From Bradysia coprophila (taxonomy: Eukaryota; Arthropoda; Insecta; Diptera; Sciaridae), in the NCBI RefSeq assembly GCF_014529535.1, contig NW_023503727.1, forward strand, positions 2,728,001 to 2,792,000: a DNA stretch of 64,000 nt, given 5' to 3'. Below the pieces are notes generated by a model. The model was not told the origin of the DNA. It ran no database searches and worked only from the letters and a program-made list of their open reading frames with translations. Each line of letters opens with the position of its first letter. Position 1 is the first letter of the stretch. A program made the translations under genes and the position numbers. Shown piece by piece: positions 30,626 through 41,885 of the stretch.

Positions 30626-33600
30626 ATGGACAACAAAATTAAGGAAAAGCTTAAGAAAGAGATACTTAACGGAAACATGATAAGGTAAGGAAAACAGATT
30701 TTGGAAATTGAGATACTTGCGTCCACGTCCACAACTAAATTCGGAATTGTCTCTCCATACCAGCGATGCAGAGATATTTAAACATGTAAATGAGTTCTAT
30801 GCGGCTTCAAAAGAAGTTTTTGATACAGTGGATGCAATTTTGGATGATTTGGGCAGAGAATTTATAGAGGCAATGCTCGACCTGGAACGCGACATTGCAC
30901 ATGTCGATGTCGAAGATGAACCAGATACAATTGACCATGTCATGGATCTGCGTGCAAAGTTTTTTAAACCGACACCAAGAGAAGTGATAGACGCTCGTGC
31001 TGCTCCGATGATCGCCAATGCTCCTGAACCTACTATCACAGGTAACTTAATGAGTCACAATAAAAAATTAGTGAAATTATTATGAAATGTGTACATCTTA
31101 GATCTTCGCCCCGTACTACATTCCTTTCAAATGTAACGTAAATTTCAAATTGACTTAAAATTTTAATTTATTTAGTATAAATGCACTTAGGGCCGAGTAG
31201 CGGCCTCAGTACAAGGACCAAATTTAAACTTTTTTCAACAACATTCTATTCGGTGTTCGATTACCTTTCAAATTTACTCAAATTATATGCCATTTCCATC
31301 ATTTATTTTACCGTAAATATCCCCAAAAGACCATAAAACACTTAGGCGGCCCTAGCTCACGAAGGGCCGACCCAAATATGCCCATCTTCGAAGTAAGCCT
31401 CAACTACTTTTCAGGTAAAAAAAAATAAATTTGAAATCGGATTTGATTTGCCTAAGTCTACCTCTATGGTCAGAGCTTATCGTTTATTATTGCTGTCGTT
31501 GTCGATAACAGATGACAGTGGCCTCCAAAGAATGCAACAAGAAACCTTTTCAACGATAGAAACCAATTTTTACGTTTCTAATAATTTCAGAGAGAGAAGC
31601 TACAGAAGCCAACTATGACGACTTTTGGGGTGATTTTTTCGTTGGATTCGACCATGAGGAAGACAGTTCGAATCGCCGAGCTGCTACCGGCGTCGTTCAA
31701 TCGCGAGAAGACAATGCTCTTGAAAACACCGCTGTTGACTATGTTCATCCTATTGAGGGCGATGGTCCAGTAACTTCACCTTCTTTTTCGAATATTGCTA
31801 CATCAACGTGCATTGTTCATGCTAGTTCCGTTGACGTGATTGACAGTAATGCTTCAGTTGAAAACATGACCACAGTTGAACAGATTGATGCTGTTGAGGG
31901 CGATGGTCCAGTAACTTCACCTTCTTTTTTGAATATTGCTACATCAACTTGCATCGATCGTGCTAGTTCCGTTGACGGGATTGACAGTAATTCCCCAGTT
32001 GAAAGCACGAACGCGGTTCCTGTAACCGCTGCTCCTGTTTTGGATCCGATAGATTCTAATCCGATTGACCGCACACGTCAGAGTGACCACACGACAGGTC
32101 ACGTAGGACGAACAGATGATGATTCAGATGTTTTCCTTAATCGAGGTACAATTTTTCCATTTCATTAGAATTGTAAATCGTCATATGCGCTCACAATCAC
32201 TTCACAGTTCGCCGTCAACGCGTTATAACCGCAATTACCGTGGCCACACCGGATTATAATGCTGAGGTAAGTTCTAATAATTCTAATGTAAGGGGGCTAC
32301 TCTTAATAGACTATTGACCTTAGAAGAAGAAGAAATCATTTAATAGCAAAACAATATAAATACAGCTGCTGCCCTCATATTGAAGGTTGCTTTCTTACAC
32401 AGCGTATCTATCTATCGCAAGACATTCTTCATTACATGCTTACATTGCGTTGTTTCGAAATGATATTAAATTATATTTTTGGTGCAGTAAGTGTAGTGAA
32501 ATCTTAGATTTAAAGTAGAAACTAACGCTCACAACGCTGCTTCCGAACGAAACGCTTTTTCCTCACATAACATGACTAACAAAAGAGTTTTGCTGCCAAG
32601 CTCAAATGATCAAATTATTTTCCTTTAGTTAATTACAAATCTTGTACTTCTCTTTACCATGCATTCTATTACATAAAGGACCATATTACCCCCAGCTTGT
32701 CCTTATTTTTATTGTCGTTATCGATAACAGTTTTCTTCTAAAATATAGTCTGACATTGGGCTTCGACTATATACAGGTCGACATATTCCAGTTGTTGTAC
32801 CAATTCGTACCGGACCAGTTCCTGGTGTTCACGCTCCTGATGAACACGCTCCCGATGAACACATTCGTGATGAACACGCTCCTGATGAACACGCTCCCGA
32901 TGAACACATTCGTGATGAACACGCTCCTGATGAACACACTCCCGATGAACACATTCGTGATGAACACGATCGCGATATAAACGTTTCAGATGAACACATT
33001 TGTGGTGAACACGTTCCTGATGAACGCATTCGTGATATACACGTTCTTAATGAACACGTTACTGTTGGATCAGTTCCTGGTGGATCGGTTACTGGTGGAT
33101 CATTTCCTGATGGATCGGTTACTGGTGTATCAGCTACAGATGGATCAGCTCCTGATGGTCTAGCTCCAAATAGATCAGCTCTTGGTAAATCAATTTGTGA
33201 TGTACATGTGTCTGATGTACTCATTCCAGCAGCAGCAGAACCAGAAGTCTTCCAGTATTATGGTATGTACTCGCTTTTAAGAAATTGGATTTATTCATGT
33301 AACACTGGATGCAATGATCTTTAGACGTTCTTGGGTGTTCTATGATAACACATCTAAATTTATTTCGTCAATCTACGTTGCGCTATTATTCCGATATTTT
33401 GACTAATCTATAATCTAAGCAAATACCAATCTGACGTTCACTTCTAATACGTCGTATTTTTTCACTCATTACAGATTTTTCAGATCCTACTCCAGTAAAT
33501 GCTGTTCAATCATCACCCGAAAACCAAAAATTCGACGAGGTATTTGATAGCAATCCCAATCATTAATATCACAAATGTGTCAATTTCTCCTACAAATAGA

Positions 33601-33855
33601 TACTCGAAGCACAAAGACTTATTCGCGACATTCTGAACCAGGTACCTACTTCACAATTGTTCTTGCGGGCGACAACCGGCCATTCAAGCATAGCATTTAG
33701 CACGTTCTCCAGTAAATATCCCGTTTCGTCCGCATCACGTATTGTCGTTTAATTTTTTTCATTTTTTAACAGATTTGTGGAGCTTCGAAATACTTACTGT
33801 GGATCCAGACGAGGAAGACGATGAACGTATGACGGTGTCACTAGTAAGTGGTTAA
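30626..33855 (+). CDS. unrecognised acidic repeat-protein gene, tandem copy B
   Basis: Exons: 30626-30684, 30713-31041, 31591-32145, 32208-32266, 32749-33262, 33475-33539, 33600-33711, 33773-33855. All junctions are phase-consistent and give about 591 residues. The first gap is only 28 bases, too short for a normal intron, so the 5' end is uncertain. Exon 2 is mixed alpha-type sequence (FKHVNEFYAAS, DAILDDL, RAKFFKPTPREV). Exon 3 holds about two of the 46-residue EGDGPV units. Exon 5 is enlarged (171 codons against 114 in copy A) by a 15-residue APDEHAPDEHIRDEH-type repeat. The acidic C-terminus ends DEEDDERMTVSLVSG. The acceptor of exon 5 is the TATAG at 32744-32748; a closer CAG used as a candidate in copy A is CAT here. 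No homologue recognised. Confidence 0.75.
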
Positions 33856-33930
33856 TTTTAAATCCAAGAAGAAATACTTGTGTTCGAAACACAATGATTT
33901 TTGTATTTTGGTTTTGTTTATGTAATTTTT

Positions 33931-33936
33931 AATAAA
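33931..33936 (+). terminator. poly(A) signal, copy B
   Basis: AATAAA lies 75 bases after the stop of copy B, matching the position in copy A. The two sequences diverge right after it. Confidence 0.55.
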
Positions 33937-34121
33937 AACCAGATTTTCGCAATTCCGGTCCATAATCATCATCTTTCCATGCATCCATTTAATGTCGTTT
34001 TGAAGGTATTTATTTCACAGTGCGTTTTTGACTTTTTTTCGCACTTGGGCTTTTTCACATTTTTTTCGCACGCTACATAGCTCAGTACCTTTAAGAAAGG
34101 CTAAATTTTATAAATAAAAAC

Positions 34122-34203
34122 TTTGCACAAACCAGGATTTGAACACCCAACTCCAAAATTCTTCCAAACACCAAGCAACGACCATAGCCATTCGGCTACA
34201 GAG
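34122..34203 (-). repeat. degenerate tRNA-like sequence (possible SINE head)
   Basis: On the minus strand TGTAGCCGAATGGCTA resembles a box A region and GGTGTTCAAATCC a box B region, with an extended middle reminiscent of type II (Ser/Leu) tRNAs. No acceptor stem pairing is convincing, so it is not called a functional tRNA. Confidence 0.4.
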
Positions 34204-35100
34204 TCACACAATTATTCAGAACGTATTGTTGAAGCGTACATACTAAGCATTGACTACTTGATTTTATTTAGCACGTTTCTATACATCACATTGCAATGTG
34301 TATATAGTGCAGGTTGCTTGATCGTTCAAATGAATTCATGTTTGCATGTGAATGTTTGGTAGAAATTTTGGTAATATTTTGCATTGGAAAGGCTTCGGCT
34401 TCGCCTCGGGTCGACAATCGACATCTAGTGCTAAAAAATACCTTCATACCTACCTTGGTAGATAAATAACTATTTCCATTCCGAGGAACAGTAAAAATTG
34501 TTTTAATATTGCACAAAGCAATCATCGCAAGCAATTTGGTTTCTGTTCATTTTATGAGTCAAAAAAATGAGATTTTCCCCTCACTACGACAATAGTCTCT
34601 TTATTATTCTAATGCTAATCGCACCCGGTGCCATAAGCTACAGTATAATAAAGAGACTATTGGCACCCAATGCCATTAGCCACAGTATTGGCACTCGCAA
34701 AAATTAAAATTTGGATATTTTGAAAATTAAACTTGTTTTCTACACAATCCTAGGGAATCCATCCATCCATTTTTTTTTCTCAAAAGAGAATATTGGCACC
34801 CGGTGAGTTAGAAAGTTCAAGAAAAGTTGAGTTAAAAGAAATTCACCTTCTTCAGTTCAAAGGGAAAATCCACCAAACGTACATGGTCTTCAAATTTCTT
34901 ATTCTCTTCTGTATCCTAGATTCAAACTCGTCTCCAATGAGTTTATGATACACACGGACACAACGATTTTGTATGGAAAATTACGAAATCCGAGGTGATT
35001 CAATTATGAAGCGTCTCTGCCATCAATACCCACGACTTTTGTTTTTGTAAAATTTTGCAATTTCGGATCCAACTCTATCCATTTCCTCTTTTTCCTATTT
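34204..35100. other. unassigned stretch with a small hairpin
   Basis: No gene. AATAGTCTCTTTATTA at 34591 faces TAATAAAGAGACTATT ending at 34661, a perfect 16-bp stem of a miniature element containing GCACCCGGTGCC. The rest is AT-rich and unrecognised. Confidence 0.5.
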
Positions 35101-35400
35101 TCATGAGATGAATACAATAGAAATTTTCTCCTCCTTCACAGCAGCTGTCAGTGTTCGGATTTACAGTTACTCCGACTTGGTCTATAGCCAACGCATTTCG
35201 AGCAAATGTGATCATAATCGACATATTTGTATGAAATGGTTTCCTCACACTCTTTTACAATTGTGTGATACACTGTCAAGTTTGAGTACAGTATTTAGAG
35301 TACCACTCATGCTTGAAGTGCGTTGGTGTAACAAACTGCTGTTTTTGTTCCGTGGAAAAAATGGTTAATCACACCTCGCACGAATGAAAAACGTTGTGTT
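35101..35400. repeat. dispersed repeat with GTACCACTCATGCTTG
   Basis: The segment from about 35145 to 35335 matches, in reverse orientation, sequence at about 61550-61665. A shorter related piece lies near 60865-60915. Shared motifs include GAGTACCACTCATGCTTG, ACTGTCAAGTTTGAG and CAGCTGTC. Non-coding; the ORF here is incidental. Confidence 0.6.
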
Positions 35401-35689
35401 CACTCGAACAAAATTGCGACCCTCGCTTCGCGCTGGCCAAAATCTTCGATCTTGTTGGAATTTCACATTTTCTTCCTCTCGGTAAACAAGTGACACTTCA
35501 GAGAAAATGAATCATGGGCGCGCGTTAGCATAGCGCCCGTGACGCAAGTCCTATTACTAGAAAAAATTTCAAAAATTTTTTTTTGTCGTAGACTGCAGAA
35601 CCATATATACAGCAAATATTGAAGTTCTACAATTCAAAGACAAATGACTCCAAATTACCATTAAAAAAAACTAGGCGTCCGTACGAGTT

Positions 35690-36057
35690 CCACGAGCTAT
35701 CACACGTTCTTGCAGCTTAAAATTTGACCACGCAAAAAATCTTCCAAGAAGCCCCATTTCCATACATTTTGGTCAATTTCAGTACTTTAAACGAAATGAA
35801 AAAATCCTACGTTACTTTGTTAGTCCGTCCGTCCGTCCGTGTTTCTTCTTTAGATTTTGTTGAAATTTTGGGAGTAGATTCTAGTCGTCATTCTAAGACA
35901 TTCCAGAAAAAAAATTTGGGGGGAACCGGCCTCGTTTCGGAGCTAGGGCTCCTCGAAGTTCCCATATAGGCCCCATATAAGAACACCTTTAAGTGTGTGT
36001 GTGTGGATGGGTATGGTAGAACAAATTTGTTCGCTTTTGGTAAGCTCTGCTCGCCTC
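35690..36057. repeat. interspersed repeat with GTCCGTCC microsatellite
   Basis: It contains (GTCC)n at about 35824-35840, then AGGGCTCCTCGAAGTTCCC, a CATATAGGCCCCATATAAG near-repeat and a short (GT)n. It resembles a non-coding repeat rather than a gene. Confidence 0.45.
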
Positions 36058-37236
36058 AATTTTTTTCCTAAATTTATTATTTTTTAAATTTTTTTAATTT
36101 TTCAAAATTTTTTAAATTTTTCAAAATTTTTAAAATTTGTCAAACTTTTCAAAATTTTTAACTTTTTCAATTTTTTATAAATTTATCGAAATTTTTCAAA
36201 ATTTTTTAAATTTTTTATTTTTTTTTCAATTTTTTAAATTTTTCAAAATTTTTTAAATTTTTCAAAATTTTTCAAAATTTTTTAAATTTTTCAAATTTTT
36301 TTTAAAATTCCTAAATTTTTCAAAATTGTTTAAATTTTTTAAATTTTACAAAATTTAAAGTGGAAGCATTATAATTTGATCGATTCTACTCATTTAATTC
36401 ATATTTAAATAATTGTAGCTTTTCAAAAAATCATTTCGAAAACATTACAGTATAAAAGCTTACACATGCGCATTAGAGCTATTTACTCGCGGTATACCTG
36501 CGGGTAATCCGTTCAAATGCACGTGTCTAAGCTTTTATACTGTAATGTTTTCGAAATGATTACTTCGAAAACTACAATTATTTAAATATGAATTAAATGA
36601 GTAGAATCGATCAAATTATAATGCTCCGACTTTATCAAAAATTTTTAAAGTTTTTAAATCTTTCAAAATTTTTCAAAATTTTTAAATCTTTCAAAATTTT
36701 TCAAAATTTTTAAATTTTTCAAAATCTTTCAAAATTTTTTAAATTTTTCAATTTTTTTTAAATTTTTCAAAATTTTTAAAATTTTTCAAAACTTTTTAAA
36801 TTTTTCAAAATTTTTCAAATTTTTTTTAAATTTTTCAAAATTTTTCAAATTTTTCAAATCTTTTTAAATTTTTCAAAATTTTTTAAAATTTTCAAAATTT
36901 TTTAAATTTTTCAAAATTTTTTAAATTTTTTAAAAAATTTTCAGAATTTTAAATTTTTTAAAATTCTTAAATTTTTTAAAATTTTTCAAAAATTTCTAAA
37001 TTTTTCAAAATTTTTCAAAATTTATCAAAATCTATCAAAATTTTTCACATTTTTCAAATTTTTTTTAAAAGTCGGAGCTTAGAGCTGTTTACTCGCGGTA
37101 TACCTGCGGGTAATCCTTTCAAATGCACGTGTCTAAGCTTTTATACTGTAATGTTTTCGAAATGATTTCTTCGAAAACTACAATTATTTAAAAATGAATT
37201 AAATGAGTAGAATCGATCAAATTATAATGCTCCGAC
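36058..37236. repeat. TTTTTCAAAATTTTTTAAA minisatellite with two embedded hairpin copies
   Basis: A long low-complexity run alternates TTTTTAAA and TTTTTCAAAA. It is interrupted at about 36365-36635 by a perfect-looking foldback (CATTATAATTTGATCGATTC at one end, its complement ATAATGCTCCGAC side at the other, centre at TACCCGCAGGTATACCGC). A second right half of that hairpin sits at about 37071-37236, again ending TAATGCTCCGAC. So the minisatellite lies between two copies of the same element end. Confidence 0.75.
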
Positions 37237-37859
37237 AAGAGGTGTGTTAATATCCACGGAAACTTATCCACGATATTCTCTTGGTTCCTTGCTTCTTTGT
37301 GAATAAACCACCAGCCTTTGAAATTGCTTGAACTGAAAATCTGTACACTGAAACGGGTCTAGTATGCAAAACTTTTCTCAACCTTTTTTGCGTTCTAAAT
37401 AATTCTTCCATAAACTTTATGATCAATTGCAATACGCAAAGCTTTAGTTCGAGTAATTTATAAGATTAAATGTTTACCCAATTTATATCTATAGTTGCAT
37501 CTATATAACTTATTGTACATATTGTATCATTCAATGTGCGTGTTCCGTGCACACAATGTCACTCTTCAATAAGAAATTCTAGGTCATTTGGAATTGTGTT
37601 ATTAAGTGACAATTGAGTTTTCTAATGAGATGGAAAACCATTTCCTCATGTTGAACGCAAGCACTATACCGCATACTCATAAATTGCTAGATTGCTATAG
37701 CATATCGTCGAATCGGGAAACGCACCTGTGAATTGTCAATGTAGTTTCAGTTCAGTTCAGTATTGATCTCATCTTGACGCATTCAACATACCACACAAGT
37801 GGAACCAACAAGTCCAATTGAGTTTATAATCATAGTGTTTGTTGGTCATCCAAATTGCA
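37237..37859. other. 5' flank of the AANAT-like gene
   Basis: No repeat or gene recognised. AGTTCAGTTCAG near 37749 lies about 110 bases before the start codon. No TATA box I would defend. Confidence 0.35.
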
Positions 37860-38630
37860 ATGGATGCAAGTGCAGATCTGTTCAAATTTAAGTGGTCGCG
37901 TCCAGAAACATCAGAATTTCCGAAAATTTGGAAAACTTTTTTTGCTCCCGATATAAGGAGTAAAGAGTTGGTTGAGTACCGCATTCAAGATCTACCAGAA
38001 TCTCGATTCGAAGATGCAATAAAGCATATGGCGGCGAACTATCTAAAAGATGAACCAATGACCTTTGCCCTCAGTAAGTTGGGTTGACTAAATTTGTCAT
38101 TTTTCAATTTACTGACTGTCACATAGATGGCTCAAATGATGAACAACACAGAGCCGATTATACGTTGGGATGGAGATCAGTTCTAGCACAGAAAACCGTT
38201 TTGGTTTGTTTCAAAGCCGGATCCGATGAGATCGTTGGAGTCAATTTTAATTTCGTGAACAGTCAAGAGGACAATTTTTTCAAAAACTTTGTGGATCGTG
38301 TGAGTGTTTAGTTGGCATAGTGGCCCACACACAATATCTACAATCCAATTGTTTCATTCTAAAAGAAGATCGCTTTTCATCCTCATTAAATCTACAAGAC
38401 TTCGTTACCCGTTGGGCGCATCACATTATCGCCGAACATTTCTTATTTCAATTTCTATTTCAGTGCGTCAGTAACATCACAAAAACGGTCTTCGATGTAA
38501 TATCGTTGATGTACAGGAGTTTCGATCCGTTTAAACATTACGGAGTGAACAATTATTTAGGATCACTGGGCTTGTCGGTTGATCGGAAATATAGAGGTCG
38601 GGGTGTTGGAGTTCAGCTTCTTGATGCTAG
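37860..38630 (+). CDS. insect arylalkylamine N-acetyltransferase-like GNAT, 5' three exons (partial)
   Basis: Exons 37860-38073, 38127-38299 and 38464-38630 (introns of 53 and 164 bases, GT/AG, phases 1, 0, 2) encode about 185 residues starting MDASADLFKFKWSRP. The segment GSLGLSVDRKYRGRGVGVQL (residues about 162-181) is the GNAT acetyl-CoA binding motif A, with R/Q-x-x-G-x-G/A as RGRGVG at 173-178. The preceding FDPFKHYGVNNYL matches the usual insect aaNAT context. These cytosolic enzymes acetylate dopamine, serotonin and other amines for cuticle sclerotisation and amine inactivation. Roughly 60-70 C-terminal residues are missing. The next donor is GTGTGT at 38631; that intron holds a 1.4-kb foldback, and no phase-2 terminal exon was found up to 47 kb. 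The gene is either long-introned or broken. Confidence 0.82.
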
Positions 38631-38709
38631 GTGTGTGAAAATTAAAATTATTGACGAAAAAAGCGATCAACATCAGACATGCAAACGAAATTATGCTTCC
38701 GGTCTATTC

Positions 38710-40100
38710 CACGGTTGGTTTGAAACGAGATTAAATAGGGACCGCCGACCACCAATAATTTTTTTTCATATTTATAATAAGTGATGGACAAGAACTTCAC
38801 ACAGGAAAAAATTAGCCCAAACCCCTGAGCCGTTTCTGAGAACCAGTGGATGCGACTACCACAAGCAGTCAGGTACAGCCTGAGCACATATTTTAATTGG
38901 GATCGGTAGAGGGAACAATTCTAAGATATACCGTGTAAAAATTATTTCTTTCGATCATCTGCTCTCGAAGCAACAACAGTTGAAAGTCAAAATTTCCCCA
39001 TTTTCGAAGAGTAATATATCCCTGACAAAGTGACCAAGACAGCCAGTTAAGATTGATTCTAGACGCGGTTAGTAAGCTCTTTCGAATGGCGAAAAAAGTT
39101 TTTTGAAAAAGTTCTTTTATGTTAAATTTTCAGAGAAGTTACTTTTTCCGCTACCCTCGGTGAAATTCGGCCACTTCTGTTTCTTTCTGGTAGCCTTATT
39201 TCAAACTAATTTGTCGCTTATATTGTAGCCTGAAGAATAGGCTTTTCAACGATACCAAACATGTCATACTTGATCCACAACAAGTACTGTTGATGATTCA
39301 GTTTTTCAATCGAAGTCACCTTACTCGCAAATCTGGAGCCCTCGAAAACGAAATTATTAAATTTCAAGATTTTTTTGAAAAAAAGTAAACTTTAATGACT
39401 TTCTGAGTCGATACCATCAATATACATAAGTAAAAGTCATGTAATAGTGAAATTTAATAATTTCGTTTTCGAGGGCTCCAGATTTGCGAGTAGACTTCGA
39501 TTGAAAAACTGAATCATCAACAGTACTTGTTGTGGATCAAGTATGGCATGTTTGGTATCGTTGAAAAGCCTATTCTTCAGGCTACAATATAAGCGACAAG
39601 TTAGTTTGAAATAAGGCTACCAGAAGGGAACAGAAGTGGACGAATTTCACCGAGGGCAGCGGAAAAAGTAACTTCTCTGAAAATGTAACATAAAAGAACG
39701 TTTTCGAAAAACTTTTTTCGCCATTCGAAAGAGCTTACTAACCGCATCTAGAATCAATCTTAACTGGCTGTCTTGGTCACTTTGTCAGGGATATATTACT
39801 CTTCGAAAATGGGGAAATTTCGACTTTCAACTGTTGTTGCTCCGAGAGCAGATGATCGAAAGAAATAATTTTTACACGGTATATCTTGGAATTGTTCCCT
39901 CTACCGATCCCAATTAAAATATGTGCTCAGGCTGTACCTGACTGCTTGTGGTAGTCGCATCCACTGGTTCTCAGAAACGGCTCATGGGTTTGGGCTAATT
40001 TTTTCCTGTGTGAAGTTCTTGTCCATCACTCATTTTAAATATGAAAAAAAATTATTGGTGGTCGGCGGTCCCTATTTAATCTCGTTTCAAACCAACCGTG
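38710..40100. mobile_element. 1.39-kb foldback with about 670-bp arms in the AANAT-like gene
   Basis: The ends CACGGTTGGTTTGAAACGAG and CTCGTTTCAAACCAACCGTG are exact complements, flanked by ATTC at 38706-38709 and 40101-40104. Arms are nearly identical over most of their length, meeting near 39380-39440. ORFs at 38648 and 39923 are mirror translations of the arms. No transposase. Confidence 0.9.
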
Positions 40101-41185
40101 ATTCCATTCTGAATATATACCAATGAAAGTAGAGAACAGGTATGATCGATTGGTTAACCAGTTACAGACGGCTGTCATCTGTTATCGACAACGACATTAA
40201 TAATAAACGACAAGCTCTGACTACAGAGGTCTTATATAGCGAAAAACATGTTCAAAACAAATGAAGTAAAAGATTTCTGAGATTAATCTCTGAAAATCTT
40301 CGATCAAATGAAGTAATAGATCAGATAGTAAAACTGTTAATCTGTTAATATGCTTTCCGTCTGTGACAGGTTGATTCAGTTAAAACATACTCACAATGTA
40401 TGTCAAAATAATATGAAAATGAGTGGAAATCAAATTTGTATATCCAACGGGCGGATAGACCATACTTGTTTTACACTTTCATTGTAAAATACGAATTTTC
40501 TTCAATAGAATTATTGTCCAAAAGTGCAGTAGTAACAATAGGTCTGATAACAGATGGCCTATTGGCTTTACATATTTTGAAACATGAAACCGCATTTGAA
40601 CTTTCTCTCATCGTGAATGTCAATGACAAACCGTTTCTGAAAGGTTACATTTCTCAAAATATATTTTTCTTTGTCCCACAGAAAAGCGTTTTGTAAAGAA
40701 TTCTGCTTGAGTTTGACCCACACAATATTTTCGTCTAATTTTTCCAACAAAAATGCAGACAAAGTTGGTTTCAAGACAGACGTTGCATTAAGGTAAATAC
40801 GAAGAAGGAATTGATTAAATACACTTCGTTAGGGCGAACAGTCTTTTAGATGCTAACCTTAAATTTGGACTGAAAAAATCCACAGAAATCTTTTAACTGA
40901 AGTGTTTGAACGCTTTCTGTATATTTGTAGTTTCCAAGAAGTTTTAAAGACTCATCCCGACTGGCCGATTTCACAGACTCTAAGCAAAGAGTTGACTGTA
41001 AAATCATTGTTGATTTAACCAACTGAAAAGGTAAGTCTTCTGTAAGCGAGCGCAAAAACGTAAAGGTCATGTAGAAAAATTGTATGTTAAATCAAATGAA
41101 GTAAAAGAACTTTTATCAAAATGCTGTTGAGTCGTTTTGTTGGCTTCTTGTTTTTAGGTCTTTTTTCTTCTAGAAAAAATACCCT
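40101..41185. other. unassigned; contains a dispersed GTTATCGACAACGAC motif
   Basis: Searched for the missing AANAT terminal exon without success. CATCTGTTATCGACAACGAC followed by AATAATAAACGACAAGCTC near 40178-40215 is the reverse complement of sequence in the introns of both tandem gene copies (26430-26480 and 31470-31520), so a dispersed repeat lies here. A weaker relative lies at 57400-57520. Confidence 0.5.
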
Positions 41186-41195
41186 ATTATGGCCG

Positions 41196-41233
<38 letters not shown>

Positions 41234-41885
41234 CTGTTCCACAAATTTGGTAGTTTTGGTAGCTTTCAGTCGGTAGTCGGTAGCTTTGGTAGTTGCGAGC
41301 TGGATTGACATTCAAAATTGCAAAGCCACCATGAGCATATCAACACCAGGCAAATAATAATTATTTGTTATCTGATCACCGATAGCTCACAGTTAACATT
41401 GCAATTCGAAAATTTGGTAGATGGTAGTTGGACTACCACGGCTATAATTGACTACCAAACGTAATTTTTGGGGAAGAGATGTTTACTATTCGAGAACTAC
41501 GCACCAACTGACGAAATTATTCTACATTCTCGGCTATTTATAAATCGGAAATTTGGTAGTTATGGTAGTTACGAGCTGGATTGACATTCAAAATTGCAAA
41601 GCTACCGTGAGCATATCAACACCAGGCAAATAATAATTATTTGTTATCTGATAACCGATAGCTCAGAGTTGACACTGCAATTCAAAAATTTGGTAGTTGG
41701 TAGCTGAGTACCGAGGTTATAATTGACTACTGAACGTAATTTTTGAGGGAAAGATGTTTACTATTCGAGAACTACGCACCGACTGACAAAAATATTCTAC
41801 ATTCTCGCCTATTTAAAGTTTAATTTATGGTAGTTGACTACCAAACTGGTAGTTGAATTCCAAATTGGTCAAACGTTAGTGGAGA
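41186..41885. repeat. (TCTG)n microsatellite and 270-bp tandem duplication
   Basis: TCTG repeats run at about 41196-41237. Then two direct copies of about 270 bp follow (about 41290-41560 and 41571-41820), each containing GAGCTGGATTGACATTC, CACCAGGCAAATAATAAT and ATGTTTACTATTCGAGAAC and bounded by short GGTAGTTTGGTAG repeats. Confidence 0.75.

Larger units (their letters stand above)
29590..33934 (+). repeat. segmental tandem duplication, unit B
   Basis: Second direct copy of the unit described at 23022-29104. It carries the SINE at 29718-30256 and gene copy B, and lacks the unit A insertions. Confidence 0.85.

Noticed and set aside
32829..33224. Minus-strand Ser/Cys-rich ORF in copy B (and 28206-28436 in copy A)
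   Set aside because: Antisense of the DEH-rich exon 5. The sense frame joins flanking exons in phase; the antisense does not.
38648..38887. ORF with MLRLYLTACGSRIHW (also at 39923-40126)
   Set aside because: Both are translations of the same foldback arm in opposite orientations.
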